Below are positions 34,584-44,340 of a stretch of 64,000 nucleotides of DNA, piece by piece. The translations under genes were made by a program, and so were the position numbers. The first letter of the stretch is position 1. Each line of letters opens with the position of its first letter. Source of the stretch: Halalkalibacter oceani (GTDB lineage Bacteria > Bacillota > Bacilli > Bacillales > Bacillaceae_D); contig NZ_JAMBOS010000006.1 in the NCBI RefSeq assembly GCF_023715705.1, positions 147,696 through 211,695 of the forward strand, written 5' to 3'. The notes below the pieces were generated by a model. That model worked only from the letters and a program-made list of their open reading frames with translations. It searched no databases and was not told where the DNA came from.

Positions 34584-36548
34584 TTGTTTACGTCTATTCA
34601 TTCTAGATTATTTACTATCTTTTTACTCGTCTCTCTCATTCCTTTATTATGTTTAAGCATCTTTTTTTACACACAAATGCAAAGCGGATTCTCCAGTTTA
34701 TTAACAGAGAATAAAAATGAAACAAAAGAGTCGATCTCGCTTCAACTGAACCGGGCAGCGACGGATTTACTTGAGCTTACTACGCTCTATGCCGAAGATG
34801 AAGAATTGAAGCAAGCATTTATCGATCAAGATCGGGAGCAGCTTCATCTCATCATGCAACGGGTTTATAATCGCTTACAAACCGAGCACGGAATCGACGT
34901 ATTTGAATTTGGCGATTCGGCCGGAAACGTCTTCTATAGAGCCCATAATCCGGAAAAATTCGGCGATGATAAAAGCGCGATGTCTGTGATTCAATCCGCT
35001 TTAAATGGAGAGGAACTAGCTGGCTTTGAATTTGGGAATAGCGGCCTGGCCGTTCGGGCTTTTGTACCAATCAAAGATCGCAATGAAACAATCGGGACTC
35101 TTCAGACTGGTCTGAGCAGTACATTTCTCAATTCGATTGCTGACTCATTACAGCGAGTTGATTTAAACATTTTTAATACGGACGGAGAGATCATGGTCTC
35201 TTCGCATGATGATGTGATCGACAGCAGACTCAATGAGCCGCTTATTGAAAAAGTTATGCGCGGAGAAGAGGTGACAGAGGATAGGGGCAATGTGAGAGAA
35301 ACCTACATTCCTCTCTTTGACCCTACCCAGTCCGAGGTGATCGGGATTATTAATTTTAATCAGGATGAATCGATCATTGGACAATTTCAAAACAGAATCG
35401 TCCTTATCCTTTTTCTCGTGTTAGGGGTAACAGTTTTGGCGATTTCGTTCATTGCCTGGGGGATCAGCAGAAGCTTTTCGAAGCCAATCCAGGAAGTTAC
35501 GGAAGTGATGGATGAAATTTCAAATGGTAACCTCACCGCTAACCTGACGATAATGGACAGAAAAGATGAGATCGGAAAATTGTTCAAATCGGTAAATGAG
35601 ACAAAAACGCATTTACGCGAGATCATTCAGACATTAGCTCACTTAACGGGGCGGGTCAATCAGCAATCGGCCATGCTGAGACAATCATCCGAAGAAATCA
35701 TGAATGGCAGTCAGCAAATCTCAATTACGATGCAGGAATTGTCGAACGGAGCGGAATCACAAGCTTCCGCTACAGTTGATTTAACGGAAACGATGCAATC
35801 GTATTCTGCAAAAATAACATCAGCAAGCAAAACCGGGAATGATATCGCCTCAACGGCCAGTAATGTGCTTAAGCTGACGGAAGCAGGGAAGGATAGAATG
35901 GATACGTCGATTTCGCAAATGGACACGATTCACCAGCGAGTCGATGAAGCGGTGGCGAAAGTCGTTAGTCTGGAGCAGAAGTCGAGCGACATTACTGATC
36001 TTGTTAACATGATTCAAGCGGTGGCCGAGCAGACGAACCTGCTTGCGTTAAATGCGGCGATTGAAGCGGCGCGCGCCGGTGAGCACGGTCGCGGCTTTGC
36101 CGTTGTGGCAGATGAGGTTCGGAAGCTGGCTGAGCAGGCCGCTCATTCCACGGAGGATATTAAAGCGAACGTCTCCGGAATTCAAACGGAATCCAGGCAG
36201 GCAACGGACGCCTTGCGCTCCAGTTACTCACAGGTTGAGCTTGGGACGAAGCAGATCGATGCTACCGGACAAACCTTAAATCAAATGACAGCTGCGATAG
36301 CCGAAATGATTACAAAAATCAATCAAAATACTTCAGACTTGAAAATGATTGAACAGGACACGGAGGACATGCAGCAATTTATTGACCATATCGCCTCGAT
36401 TTCCGAGGAATCAGCGGCGGGAATTGAGCAAACAACCGCTTCGACTCAGCAAACCGCAAGTTCAATTGAACAAATTGCCCAAAATACCGATACATTAGAC
36501 CAGCTAGTTCAAGAATTGAATGAAAAAATGAAACGATTTAAGATTTGA
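34584..36548 (+). CDS. Methyl-accepting chemotaxis protein (transmembrane)
   Basis: This 654-residue chemoreceptor starts at a TTG after GTAGGAGGCACGCTTC. The layout is TM1 (about residues 7-28), an extracellular Cache-like sensor of about 240 residues (double-PAS pattern with [20 protein letters not shown] and [17 protein letters not shown]), TM2 (about 272-293), HAMP (about 295-350) and a long cytoplasmic signalling hairpin whose tip [20 protein letters not shown] is intact, followed by [10 protein letters not shown]. Gln/Glu-rich helices flanking the tip probably hold methylation sites. It should form arrays with CheA/CheW. The ligand is unknown. Confidence 0.95.
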   Translation: MFTSIHSRLFTIFLLVSLIPLLCLSIFFYTQMQSGFSSLLTENKNETKESISLQLNRAATDLLELTTLYAEDEELKQAFIDQDREQLHLIMQRVYNRLQTEHGIDVFEFGDSAGNVFYRAHNPEKFGDDKSAMSVIQSALNGEELAGFEFGNSGLAVRAFVPIKDRNETIGTLQTGLSSTFLNSIADSLQRVDLNIFNTDGEIMVSSHDDVIDSRLNEPLIEKVMRGEEVTEDRGNVRETYIPLFDPTQSEVIGIINFNQDESIIGQFQNRIVLILFLVLGVTVLAISFIAWGISRSFSKPIQEVTEVMDEISNGNLTANLTIMDRKDEIGKLFKSVNETKTHLREIIQTLAHLTGRVNQQSAMLRQSSEEIMNGSQQISITMQELSNGAESQASATVDLTETMQSYSAKITSASKTGNDIASTASNVLKLTEAGKDRMDTSISQMDTIHQRVDEAVAKVVSLEQKSSDITDLVNMIQAVAEQTNLLALNAAIEAARAGEHGRGFAVVADEVRKLAEQAAHSTEDIKANVSGIQTESRQATDALRSSYSQVELGTKQIDATGQTLNQMTAAIAEMITKINQNTSDLKMIEQDTEDMQQFIDHIASISEESAAGIEQTTASTQQTASSIEQIAQNTDTLDQLVQELNEKMKRFKI

Positions 36549-36608
36549 AGAATGAAAGCCGGTTTTCTGTAAGGTTTCGTACAGCATGATATCTTTTTAA
36601 ACTAACCA

Positions 36609-36639
36609 TTGACTCTTACCTTAGGTAAGGGTCTATTGT
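36609..36639 (+). promoter_or_regulatory. MerR-type promoter with 19-bp spacer and operator dyad
   Basis: TTGACT (36609-36614) and TATTGT (36634-36639) are 19 bp apart, the over-long spacing typical of MerR-activated promoters. The spacer carries the dyad CTTACC-TTA-GGTAAG, extended by GAC/GTC arms. It lies just upstream of the MerR gene, so autoregulation of regulator plus exporter is likely. Confidence 0.8.
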
Positions 36640-36664
36640 TTTATGTACAGGGAGGTGGTTGACG

Positions 36665-37420
36665 TTGCTCACGGTAAAGCAAGTTGCGGAATTGACGGGG
36701 GTAACGGTGAAAGCTCTATATCATTATCATAAGATTGGTTTGCTGGAGCCGGCTGAAATATCCGATAACGGCTACAGACTATATGGCAAAAGGGAATTAG
36801 AAAGGTTGCAGCATATTTTGTTTTACCGCGAGTTGGATTTCACGTTGGATGCGATTCAACTGCTTTTGCAGGAAAAGAAAAATCGCGACCAGCTTTTAGT
36901 AGAACAAAAGGACCTGCTGGAAAAGGAAGTAAAAAGGATTACCCTTATCTTACACACAATTAAGGAAACGATTCATTTTGAGAGAATCGGAAGGAACTTG
37001 GATGAAGAAAGCATGTTCAAAGGGTTGAATAAAGAGCATTGGCAGGAAAGCCTGAAAGCGCATCATGCGCATTTGAGAGTGAAGTATCAATTGGACGTGT
37101 TCAGCGAAGTGCGCAGCGAGGAATTTGAGCAATCAGCGAAACAGGAGCAGCAGTTTCAAGAGAAAATGATCTTTGCCATGCAGCAAGGGTGGGCGGTAAG
37201 TGATCAGCGAGTAAAGAGTTTGATTGCCGACCTTCTTCGTTACATTAACAGCCTCAGCTATATTAGCAATCTTGTTGATGACGTCGATGCGACCGGCTTT
37301 GTTGAAGCGACATGGGTCATCATCAATGATGAGTTTTATAGAAGTAAGCTGGATCAGCAGCTGCTCGGACTCGTCTACTATTTATATGCAGCGGCGGTTA
37401 GTTATGCAGAAGAGACGTAA
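36665..37420 (+). CDS. MerR-family regulator with TipAS-like effector domain
   Basis: This 251-residue protein has an N-terminal winged helix (about residues 1-70: VKQVAELTGVTVKALYHYHK and NGYRLYGKRELERLQHI), a coiled-coil linker of about 40 residues, and a C-terminal helical domain (about 125-250) like the antibiotic-binding TipAS fold. TTG at 36665 is preferred because GGAGG lies nine bases upstream; TTG at 36659 is too close to that site. TipA-type regulators bind thiopeptides or other amphipathic drugs and activate export. The ABC exporter gene 42 bp downstream and the MerR promoter upstream make a self-contained drug-response unit. Confidence 0.9.
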   Translation: MLTVKQVAELTGVTVKALYHYHKIGLLEPAEISDNGYRLYGKRELERLQHILFYRELDFTLDAIQLLLQEKKNRDQLLVEQKDLLEKEVKRITLILHTIKETIHFERIGRNLDEESMFKGLNKEHWQESLKAHHAHLRVKYQLDVFSEVRSEEFEQSAKQEQQFQEKMIFAMQQGWAVSDQRVKSLIADLLRYINSLSYISNLVDDVDATGFVEATWVIINDEFYRSKLDQQLLGLVYYLYAAAVSYAEET

Positions 37421-37461
37421 CCGATAGAATGATTTAACCGCCACGACAGGGAGGAACGGAC

Positions 37462-39213
37462 ATGAAACAAAAGAATAATTGGAACGTTTTTTTATCTTAT
37501 ATTAAACAGGCAAAAATTCCGAAATGGATGATAGCCGTTGCGCTTCTTTTAAGCTTGATTGAGACAGCGGGCATTTTGATTGTGCCTGTGTTTACAGGTG
37601 ATATTGTGGATCAGTTTGCGCTCGGGGAGCTGAATGTTCTACTTATTGCCGTGTTAATAGGAGCCTTCGTTTTACAAGCAGTAGCGGGTGCGATTTCCTA
37701 TTATTTGATGAGTTATATGGGGGAATGGGTCGTAGCCGATGTGCGGAAGCAGCTTTGGCGGCGGATTTTGCACTTGCCAATCTCTTATTTCGATGCTTCG
37801 CCGTCTGGGGAAACGATGAGCCGGATGACCCATGATACAGATACATTGAAACGACTGATTACCGATCAGCTTGTATCGTTCGTCTCCGGGATTATTACAG
37901 TAGTCGGGGCCGCTGTTATTTTACTGATTATTGATTGGAAAATGATGCTTTTGATGCTGCTTGTCGTACCGCTGGCAATCGTTGTTCTCCATCCCGCCGG
38001 GCAAAAAATGTATCAGGTCTCGCTGAAGACACAGGATGAAATGGCCTCCTTCTCGGCAGGAATGGCGAGAGTGCTTGGTGATATCCGGTTAGTGAAAGCG
38101 TATAATGCGGAATCGGAGGAAGGAAATCGTGGGACAAGGGCCGTCGACCGTTTATTTCGCTTTGGAATCAGACAGGCAAAAATTTTAGCGATCATCAGCC
38201 CGCTAATGACAATGGTGATGATGATTGTGCTCGTCCTACTGATCGGCTACGGTGGATCCCAAGTAGCCTCTGGTGCCTTGACTGCCGGAACGATGGTGAT
38301 GATGATGCTCTATTTGTTCCAGCTGATCTTCCCCTTTACGCAGCTGACATCGTTTTTTACGGAATTTCAAAAGGCGATGGGAGCCACTGAGCGGATTCAG
38401 ATGCTATTTTCAGATGCAGATGAGCTGCAAATCCAGGAAGAGACAAAAACATATACGCCGATTCCGGCAGAGGAACAGGACATCCACTTCCAACAGGTGG
38501 CATTTCATTATCCCTCAGCACAACAGGAAGAAGAGCGGGTGCTTACCGATATTAACTGTACGATTCCTGCCGGAAAAGTAACAGCTGTTGTAGGACCGAG
38601 CGGCAGTGGGAAGACGACGATGTTTGGTTTGCTGGAAAGGTTTTATCAGCCGGTTGAAGGAGCGATTCTTTATGGTGACACGAATTTGCAGAATTTACCA
38701 CTGGCCGATTGGAGAAATCAAATTGGTTACGTTTCACAAGAGAGCCCATTAATGGATGGTACAATTCGTGAAAATATTTGCTATGGGTTGGAAAATGTGC
38801 CGGAGGAGCGGGTAAGAGAGGCTGCCGAATTGGCGTATGCCGCTGATTTCATCGATGGTTTTCCGAATGGCTTTGAAACGAAGGTCGGGGAACGGGGGAT
38901 GAAATTATCAGGAGGTCAAAGACAACGAATTGCCATTGCCAGAGCATTGATCCGTGATCCGAAAATCCTGATGCTTGATGAAGCGACCTCCAGCTTGGAC
39001 AGTGAATCCGAGCGCGTTATTCAGAAAGCTTTGCAAACGTTAATGAAGGGGCGCACAACGATTGCGATTGCGCACCGACTGTCGACCGTTATCAATGCCG
39101 ATCAGATCATTATTCTGGAAAAAGGCTCAATTACCGGGATGGGTAAGCATGAAGAACTGCTTGCAGAGCATCCTCTCTATCGAAAACTGGCAGAGCAGCA
39201 ATTTAATCAATAA
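37462..39213 (+). CDS. ABC multidrug exporter half-transporter (BmrA-like)
   Basis: This 583-residue half-transporter fuses an exporter-type membrane domain (about residues 20-310, six helices) to an ATPase domain (about 340-580). The ATPase has Walker A GPSGSGKTTMFGL, a Q-loop (IGYVSQESPL), signature LSGGQRQRIAIARAL, Walker B ILMLDEATSSLD and the H-loop AIAHRLSTV; all look intact. Length and layout match BmrA/LmrA homodimers that expel hydrophobic drugs. The ATG follows GGGAGGAACGGAC. It is co-transcribed with the upstream MerR/TipAS regulator. Confidence 0.93.
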   Translation: MKQKNNWNVFLSYIKQAKIPKWMIAVALLLSLIETAGILIVPVFTGDIVDQFALGELNVLLIAVLIGAFVLQAVAGAISYYLMSYMGEWVVADVRKQLWRRILHLPISYFDASPSGETMSRMTHDTDTLKRLITDQLVSFVSGIITVVGAAVILLIIDWKMMLLMLLVVPLAIVVLHPAGQKMYQVSLKTQDEMASFSAGMARVLGDIRLVKAYNAESEEGNRGTRAVDRLFRFGIRQAKILAIISPLMTMVMMIVLVLLIGYGGSQVASGALTAGTMVMMMLYLFQLIFPFTQLTSFFTEFQKAMGATERIQMLFSDADELQIQEETKTYTPIPAEEQDIHFQQVAFHYPSAQQEEERVLTDINCTIPAGKVTAVVGPSGSGKTTMFGLLERFYQPVEGAILYGDTNLQNLPLADWRNQIGYVSQESPLMDGTIRENICYGLENVPEERVREAAELAYAADFIDGFPNGFETKVGERGMKLSGGQRQRIAIARALIRDPKILMLDEATSSLDSESERVIQKALQTLMKGRTTIAIAHRLSTVINADQIIILEKGSITGMGKHEELLAEHPLYRKLAEQQFNQ

Positions 39214-39219
39214 TAAATT

Positions 39220-39249
39220 GAAACGTTTTGTCACTCTCAACTCTCTAAT
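39220..39249 (+). promoter_or_regulatory. Candidate ECF autoregulatory promoter (second pair)
   Basis: GAAAC, 19 bp, then TCTAAT precede the second ECF sigma gene by 27 bp, with the same spacing and -10 as the sequence at 15684-15713. The two spacers are otherwise different, so this is not a simple duplication. Confidence 0.45.
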
Positions 39250-39275
39250 AGAGGACGAAAGGAGGTTCAAGACAT

Positions 39276-39824
39276 TTGGAAAAGCTAACGCAAATCAAAC
39301 GAGCAAAAAGAGGAGATAAGCAAGCCTTTCAGGAGCTGATGGAGGAAGAGAAAAGCAAGCTTTATAAGCTGGCATATATCTATGTCCGCAATGAAGACGA
39401 AGCGCTGGAGATTTTTCAGGAGACGGTATATAAGGCGCTTATGGCGATCGCCGACTTGAAACAGGAGCAGTATTTTTCAACGTGGCTCACTCGAATACTT
39501 ATCAATACCGCGCTTGATTACTTAAGAAAAAAGCAGTGCGTTGTGCCAATGAACGAAGAAATATTCGATAGCCTGGCGAGCGCCCGCAATGGAGTCCAGC
39601 CGGAGGATCAGCTTGATTTGCTCGATGCGCTCGGAAAGCTAGATGAAAAGTATAAAACCGTCCTGTTCCTGCGTTTTTATGAAGACTACACGGTGAAGCA
39701 GATTGCTTCCTTGCTCAACCATCCGGAAGGCACGGTCAAAACAAACATTCATAGAGCGTTACAGCTTTTGCGCGGAAAATTAAAGGAGAGTGATGGAGAT
39801 GACAAACGAGCCACGTTCATTTAA
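39276..39824 (+). CDS. ECF RNA polymerase sigma factor (second)
   Basis: This 182-residue sigma-70 protein starts at a TTG after AAAGGAGGTTCAAGACAT. Region 2 spans about residues 20-90 (LYKLAYIYVRNEDEALEIFQ, FSTWLTRILINTALDYLRKK). Region 4 spans about 120-172 (LDEKYKTVLFLRFYEDYTVK, then QIASLLNHPEGTVKTNIHRA). It is related to the sigma factor at 15751 and is also followed by a DUF4179 anti-sigma gene, whose start lies inside this ORF's 3' end. Autoregulation through the promoter at 39220 is inferred. Confidence 0.93.
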   Translation: MEKLTQIKRAKRGDKQAFQELMEEEKSKLYKLAYIYVRNEDEALEIFQETVYKALMAIADLKQEQYFSTWLTRILINTALDYLRKKQCVVPMNEEIFDSLASARNGVQPEDQLDLLDALGKLDEKYKTVLFLRFYEDYTVKQIASLLNHPEGTVKTNIHRALQLLRGKLKESDGDDKRATFI

Positions 39825-40857
39825 AGAAACGATCGATCAAATTCAGGTTCCAGTTGATAAACTCGATACGATTATAGAGAAAACGATAGACGAAGCAGAA
39901 CCGATTCGAAAAAAATCGAGAAAGCACGTATGGCTCTATAGTGCAGGCGCGGCAGTTTTTGCGGGTGTGCTGCTGATCGGCTCAGCTTCCGTTTCACCGG
40001 CAATGGCCAATGTCGTCTCGCAAATTCCGCTGATCGGCTCGATTTTCACCGAGATTGGCGATGACGGGTTGAAGAAAGTCAGCGAGCAAGGTCTTTCTCA
40101 GGTGGTTGGCCAGTCTGATCAGAGCGATGGAACTACTGTGGTAATCGACGAAGCTTTCTATGATGGTACACGGTTTAGCATCGGGTATCGAGCGGAATCG
40201 GACGCTCCGATTGAAAACTATGTGCTTGGGCTTGACTCGATTAAGATAGACGGAAAAACGCCCAAGGCAGTTGCAAGTGGTATCACACAACACGAAATAA
40301 TAGATGATAGGCAGGAAAGCGGTGTGCTCGAAATCGAGCTCGATTATCCTGAAAATAGTCTGCCGACAGAATTATTTACACTTGATTTAACACTTGAAGG
40401 TAGCAATGGAGAGAAGTGGAACTTTTCCTTCCCAGTTACGCCACAAAAGAACAATGTCGTCATTGACGTAGACGAGCGACAAGAAGCTGGAGATTTAGAG
40501 CTCGTTGTCAAAACAATTGAAACCGGTCTAGGTGGAACCGCGATTCATTTTGACTTGATTTCACCATCAGAAGCTGCTCTATTTGCCTCTGTAGATTTTA
40601 CTGTCGTTGATGATGTAGGAAGAGAATTGACTTCTGTCATTTCAGGAGCCGGTTCAGGAGAGGTAAATGACGAAGAGACGATATTTTCAGGGAAAACTGT
40701 CTTTACGCCAATTGACGATACAGTGAAGCAATTAACCATCACCCCATTTATTAGGGAAGAGACGACCGGTACAACCTCCAACAGCTCAGAAACGACAACG
40801 AATTACCACCACCAGCAGGCTGTGATGTTTGAAAGCTTTACTGTGACATTGCCGTAA
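39799..40857 (+). CDS. Anti-sigma factor, single-pass, DUF4179-type (second)
   Basis: This protein of about 352 residues has a cytoplasmic N-terminus of ~45 residues, one membrane helix (AAVFAGVLLIGSASVSPAMA), and an extracellular DUF4179 region (VVIDEAFYDGTRFSIGYRAE) followed by a beta-rich domain and a polar Thr/Ser/His-rich tail. ATG at 39799 is ten bases after AAAGGAG; ATG 39793 and GTG 39790 are close alternatives. It overlaps the sigma gene by about 26 bp, implying translational coupling. The arrangement is the same as 16277-17269. Confidence 0.82.
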   Translation: MTNEPRSFKETIDQIQVPVDKLDTIIEKTIDEAEPIRKKSRKHVWLYSAGAAVFAGVLLIGSASVSPAMANVVSQIPLIGSIFTEIGDDGLKKVSEQGLSQVVGQSDQSDGTTVVIDEAFYDGTRFSIGYRAESDAPIENYVLGLDSIKIDGKTPKAVASGITQHEIIDDRQESGVLEIELDYPENSLPTELFTLDLTLEGSNGEKWNFSFPVTPQKNNVVIDVDERQEAGDLELVVKTIETGLGGTAIHFDLISPSEAALFASVDFTVVDDVGRELTSVISGAGSGEVNDEETIFSGKTVFTPIDDTVKQLTITPFIREETTGTTSNSSETTTNYHHQQAVMFESFTVTLP

Positions 40858-40898
40858 GACTCAATGAAGTGATCGAAGAAAGGTATGTTCTAACCGTT

Positions 40899-40938
40899 AA
40901 AATGACTGGACTTTACAAGTTCAGTCATTTTTTATTTT
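40899..40938 (+). terminator. Terminator after the second anti-sigma gene
   Basis: AAAATGACTG-GACTT pairs with AAGTTCAGTCATTTT, followed by TTATTTTT. Confidence 0.88.
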
Positions 40939-41049
40939 TACGCGTTGGTACATAGATTATGAAGTTTATTTCACTATTGAGCCGGTGTACTAGTTTCATT
41001 TAGACTGCTATAATGATCCCATATTTGCAAATTTCAAAGGAAGAGTGAC

Positions 41050-41760
41050 TTGTTCATGAATAAAACAAAAATTCTCATCATCGAGGACGACGAACCTATC
41101 GCTGATTTACTGTCTTATGGTCTGAATGCAGAAGGCTTTCAGACTTGTATCGCGACAAGCGGAGCCGCCGGATTGAGGCATTTGGATCAATTCAAACCCA
41201 ATCTTCTTCTTCTTGACTGGATGTTACCAGATTGTAGCGGTTTAGATTTATGTAAAATGGTGACGGAAAAATATAATATACCCATTCTTATGATCACAGC
41301 AAAATCAGATATTACAGACAAAGTACTAGGTTTGGAATTCGGCGCTGATGATTATATAACAAAGCCATTTGATGTCCGGGAAATTGTAGCCAGAATTCGG
41401 ACGATTCTTCGACGGCTTGATCATCTAGCAAAACCAAGCGAGCAAGTAGCAGAAGATGATAAGAAGGTAATTCAAGTTAATCATCTCACGATAATACGAG
41501 ATGAAAGGCTCGTCAAGAAAGAAGGAAAAACAGTCGAATTAACACCTAAAGAGTTTGATTTGCTTATAACATTAATTGATTCCAGGGGGAAAATTTATAG
41601 ACGTTCAGAATTATTAGATTTAGTTTGGGGGTATGACTTTGCAGGAGATACACGAACGGTCGATACCCACATTCAACGACTCCGTAAAAAACTGAACGCA
41701 GGAGATTTGATTAAAACTGTATTTGGTGTTGGCTACAAGTTCGAGAAACAGGAGGAATAA
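41050..41760 (+). CDS. OmpR/PhoB-family response regulator
   Basis: This 236-residue regulator has a receiver domain (about 1-120) and a winged-helix DNA-binding domain (about 140-233). The phospho-acceptor is Asp56 in LLLDWMLPDC; the acidic pair is IEDDEP and the conserved Lys is in YITKPFD. The C-terminal RTVDTHIQRLRKKL and GVGYKFE motifs are complete. TTG at 41050 has the better-spaced AGGAAGAG; ATG at 41056 is possible. It is followed directly by a histidine kinase gene and a lipoprotein gene, forming a three-gene operon, probably concerned with envelope stress given the neighbours. Confidence 0.93.
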   Translation: MFMNKTKILIIEDDEPIADLLSYGLNAEGFQTCIATSGAAGLRHLDQFKPNLLLLDWMLPDCSGLDLCKMVTEKYNIPILMITAKSDITDKVLGLEFGADDYITKPFDVREIVARIRTILRRLDHLAKPSEQVAEDDKKVIQVNHLTIIRDERLVKKEGKTVELTPKEFDLLITLIDSRGKIYRRSELLDLVWGYDFAGDTRTVDTHIQRLRKKLNAGDLIKTVFGVGYKFEKQEE

Positions 41761-41764
41761 AGAA

Positions 41765-43219
41765 ATGCTGAGAACGATCAAAGCAAAATTTTTACTCGGC
41801 TTTTTTCTAATTTTTATCCTTTCTTTTCTCGTGCTTAATCATACTGTAAAGGAAACGATCTGGTCCAATAATCAGAAGATCGTTACCTCAGACCTGGTAG
41901 ATTTAAAGAAAAATAGTACCGTGTATGTTCGCCAGGCATTTTTAATTAACCAGTATTCAATTAGTGAATTTTATTTCATGGATATGGCTGATGAGATGGT
42001 TAATGATTTAACTCATGCTACAGGCAGCGAGGTTAGTGTCTATACAGTGGATGGTGTTTTGTTGTCTTCTTCAGAGGAGACTTTGTTTTCTGGAAAAAGA
42101 GATGACGATCTTAAACAGGCTATTGCAGGTGAATCTGCTTATCATATTACCTATAAGCAGGATCAGGCTGAGATTCGTTTCTCTTATCCGGTAATCATTG
42201 ACGGTACAAAAGTAGGCATATTACGGTTTGCGAAAGATTTCAACCTCCTCTATCAACAAAGTAGCGGAATTTTGAATTTTATTTTTTACATCGCCCTTCT
42301 GATCTTTGGTATAGCGTTCCTCTTTTCCTACATTCTCTCTGGTCATATTACAAAACCAATCATTAAACTGACTGAAGCCTCTTCCGAAATAAAAAAAGGC
42401 AATTTAGATGTTGATATCCATTTTAACAGGCAGGATGAGATTGGGCGCCTAGCAGAAAATTTCAATGACATGATCAACAAAATAAGGGATCAGATATCAA
42501 CGATTGAAAGAGACAGGGATCAGCTAAAGGAGCTTAATGAACAGGAAAAACGGTTTTTTGATAATATCACTCACGAGCTTAAAACACCGCTAACGTCTAT
42601 TATCGGATATGCCAAAATGATTAAAGAAAAAGGGGATGCAGATCATACATTTTTTAACAAAGGAATGAACCATATTGTAGAAGAAAGTCAGCGGCTTCAC
42701 GATTTGGTCATTAAGCTTCTTGAAGTATCCAGAAGAACCTCCTTCAGCCATTCATTTGAACGAGTTGACGCTGGTGAAATTTTAAGGGATGTATGTGAAT
42801 CAATGGCTTTCCGAGCTGAGAGATATAAGAAGAATATAGATTGTGAAATTGAAAACAACTTGTACATGTCCGGGCAGCCGGACAGATTAAGGCAACTTTT
42901 TATAAATCTTATAGACAATGCGATTAAATACAGTTCGTCCTTTTCAAGTATATTGGTTAAAGCCGGTATCGCAGAAGACAGTATCCATTTTCGGTTCGAA
43001 AATCCAAGTACGCCACTTGAAACTGACCAGTATTCAAAGCTTTTTCAGCCTTTTTACGCGGGAACTCATAAAATCACTGAGGAAGGAAGCGTGGGCCTCG
43101 GTCTGAGCATTGTAAAAACAATTGTTGATGAACATGGAGGAACAATTACAATCTCCAACACGGATGAACATATTGTCGTCAATGTCGAGTTCGCTTATAT
43201 GGAGGAGAATTCATCATGA
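41765..43219 (+). CDS. Sensor histidine kinase (HAMP-HisKA-HATPase)
   Basis: This 484-residue membrane kinase starts at the ATG at 41765, after AGGAGGAATAAAGAA. TM1 spans about residues 9-27, an extracellular sensor about 28-165 (Cache-like, VSVYTVDGVLLSSSEET), TM2 about 170-192 and HAMP about 193-245. The dimerisation helix has phospho-acceptor His270 in NITHELKTPLTSIIGYA. The ATPase has the N box (FINLIDNAIKYSS) and a SVGLGLSIVKTIV G2 segment. It pairs with the OmpR regulator immediately upstream; the following lipoprotein gene overlaps its stop by four bases and may encode an accessory sensor. Confidence 0.93.
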   Translation: MLRTIKAKFLLGFFLIFILSFLVLNHTVKETIWSNNQKIVTSDLVDLKKNSTVYVRQAFLINQYSISEFYFMDMADEMVNDLTHATGSEVSVYTVDGVLLSSSEETLFSGKRDDDLKQAIAGESAYHITYKQDQAEIRFSYPVIIDGTKVGILRFAKDFNLLYQQSSGILNFIFYIALLIFGIAFLFSYILSGHITKPIIKLTEASSEIKKGNLDVDIHFNRQDEIGRLAENFNDMINKIRDQISTIERDRDQLKELNEQEKRFFDNITHELKTPLTSIIGYAKMIKEKGDADHTFFNKGMNHIVEESQRLHDLVIKLLEVSRRTSFSHSFERVDAGEILRDVCESMAFRAERYKKNIDCEIENNLYMSGQPDRLRQLFINLIDNAIKYSSSFSSILVKAGIAEDSIHFRFENPSTPLETDQYSKLFQPFYAGTHKITEEGSVGLGLSIVKTIVDEHGGTITISNTDEHIVVNVEFAYMEENSS

Positions 43220-44340
43220 AACAGAGACACCTTATTGTACTCTTCTTTCTCTTTATAATGGCTTCCGGGTGTTATGGAGAAAGATCAGAAACGATAATTA
43301 TTCCAGATTTAGAAGAAAAAGATGCAGAAGAGCCACATAGCCAACTTTTTCAAGTGAAAACAATTTATTCGTTACCAAGCTTAACTCAGCTGTTTGGCTG
43401 GTCCTTTTCCGATTCCGTCGTTGGTGTTTTTAGAGAAGAGGAGTCTTCAGAGTCATTACAAAATGACCTCTACTCTCTCTCCGCTCCCTATGAAAACCCT
43501 GAGCTTCTAAAAGAGATTGACGAAAACACGTTCAGTCTAGCAATGTCGCCCGATGGAAAGAAGATGGTTGGGTTAACCGTGGATTCGGTGAGAGCCTCCT
43601 TAAATTTGTTTTCATTGACTAACGGAAATAAGACAGAAATAAGGGATTTTGAACTTAACAACCTTGGTTATCTCCAAGACGTTGCATGGTCTAATAATAG
43701 TCGGTATGTTAGCTATCTGATCATAGGTGGCAAAGACCGTAATCACGCTAACATTGGGATATATGACACAGCCTCTGGTACTCATCGCAAATATTCTTTA
43801 GATGGGGTGGAGTATGAATCCCTTACAGGAGTTACCATCTCTGATAATGGAAAAGGTTTGTTGATCACCAGCTGGCCGCACGCTCGTCAGGAATTTACTA
43901 TTTTCATGGGAAAGATTACTGAAACCGGCATTACTATTCAATATAAGAACCAAATAGGCGGCGGGAAACCTGTATGGCTAACAAATGACCAGTTCATGTT
44001 TATCGGTCAAGGGGAAACATTATACGAATATGATCACCGTAATGGGGAGCTTTCCTCTTTGCTCGAAAAAGTAGCCACTTTCAAATTATCGAACGACCGA
44101 AAAAAAATAGCTTATTCTTTGTATGATAATGACACAATTTATGCCGGAAGATTACAAGGGAAAAACATCATTTATCAGGAGCCCGTCTACCAGGGAATCA
44201 TTCCAATGGACATGTATTGGAGTCCAACTAGCAACAACCTTCTTATCTATGGTCGAAAGCAAACCTCCTCCATTCAAAGTCAAAGCTCAGCAGCACCAAT
44301 TATCCACAGCAGTGACCAGGCTTATATTGTCGAATTTTAG
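43216..44340 (+). CDS. Lipoprotein with beta-propeller-like repeats
   Basis: This 374-residue protein has a lipoprotein signal (FFLFIMASGC, Cys19 as lipidation site). The rest contains repeated strand motifs such as TFSLAMSPDGKKMVGLTVDS, DVAWSNNSRYVSYLI, GVTISDNGKGLLITSW and MYWSPTSNNLLIYG, the pattern of TolB/WD40-like propellers. It would sit on the outer face of the membrane. Its ATG overlaps the histidine kinase stop (ATGA), so the protein is made with the two-component system and may modulate the kinase. No precise family is recognised. Confidence 0.78.
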   Translation: MKQRHLIVLFFLFIMASGCYGERSETIIIPDLEEKDAEEPHSQLFQVKTIYSLPSLTQLFGWSFSDSVVGVFREEESSESLQNDLYSLSAPYENPELLKEIDENTFSLAMSPDGKKMVGLTVDSVRASLNLFSLTNGNKTEIRDFELNNLGYLQDVAWSNNSRYVSYLIIGGKDRNHANIGIYDTASGTHRKYSLDGVEYESLTGVTISDNGKGLLITSWPHARQEFTIFMGKITETGITIQYKNQIGGGKPVWLTNDQFMFIGQGETLYEYDHRNGELSSLLEKVATFKLSNDRKKIAYSLYDNDTIYAGRLQGKNIIYQEPVYQGIIPMDMYWSPTSNNLLIYGRKQTSSIQSQSSAAPIIHSSDQAYIVEF

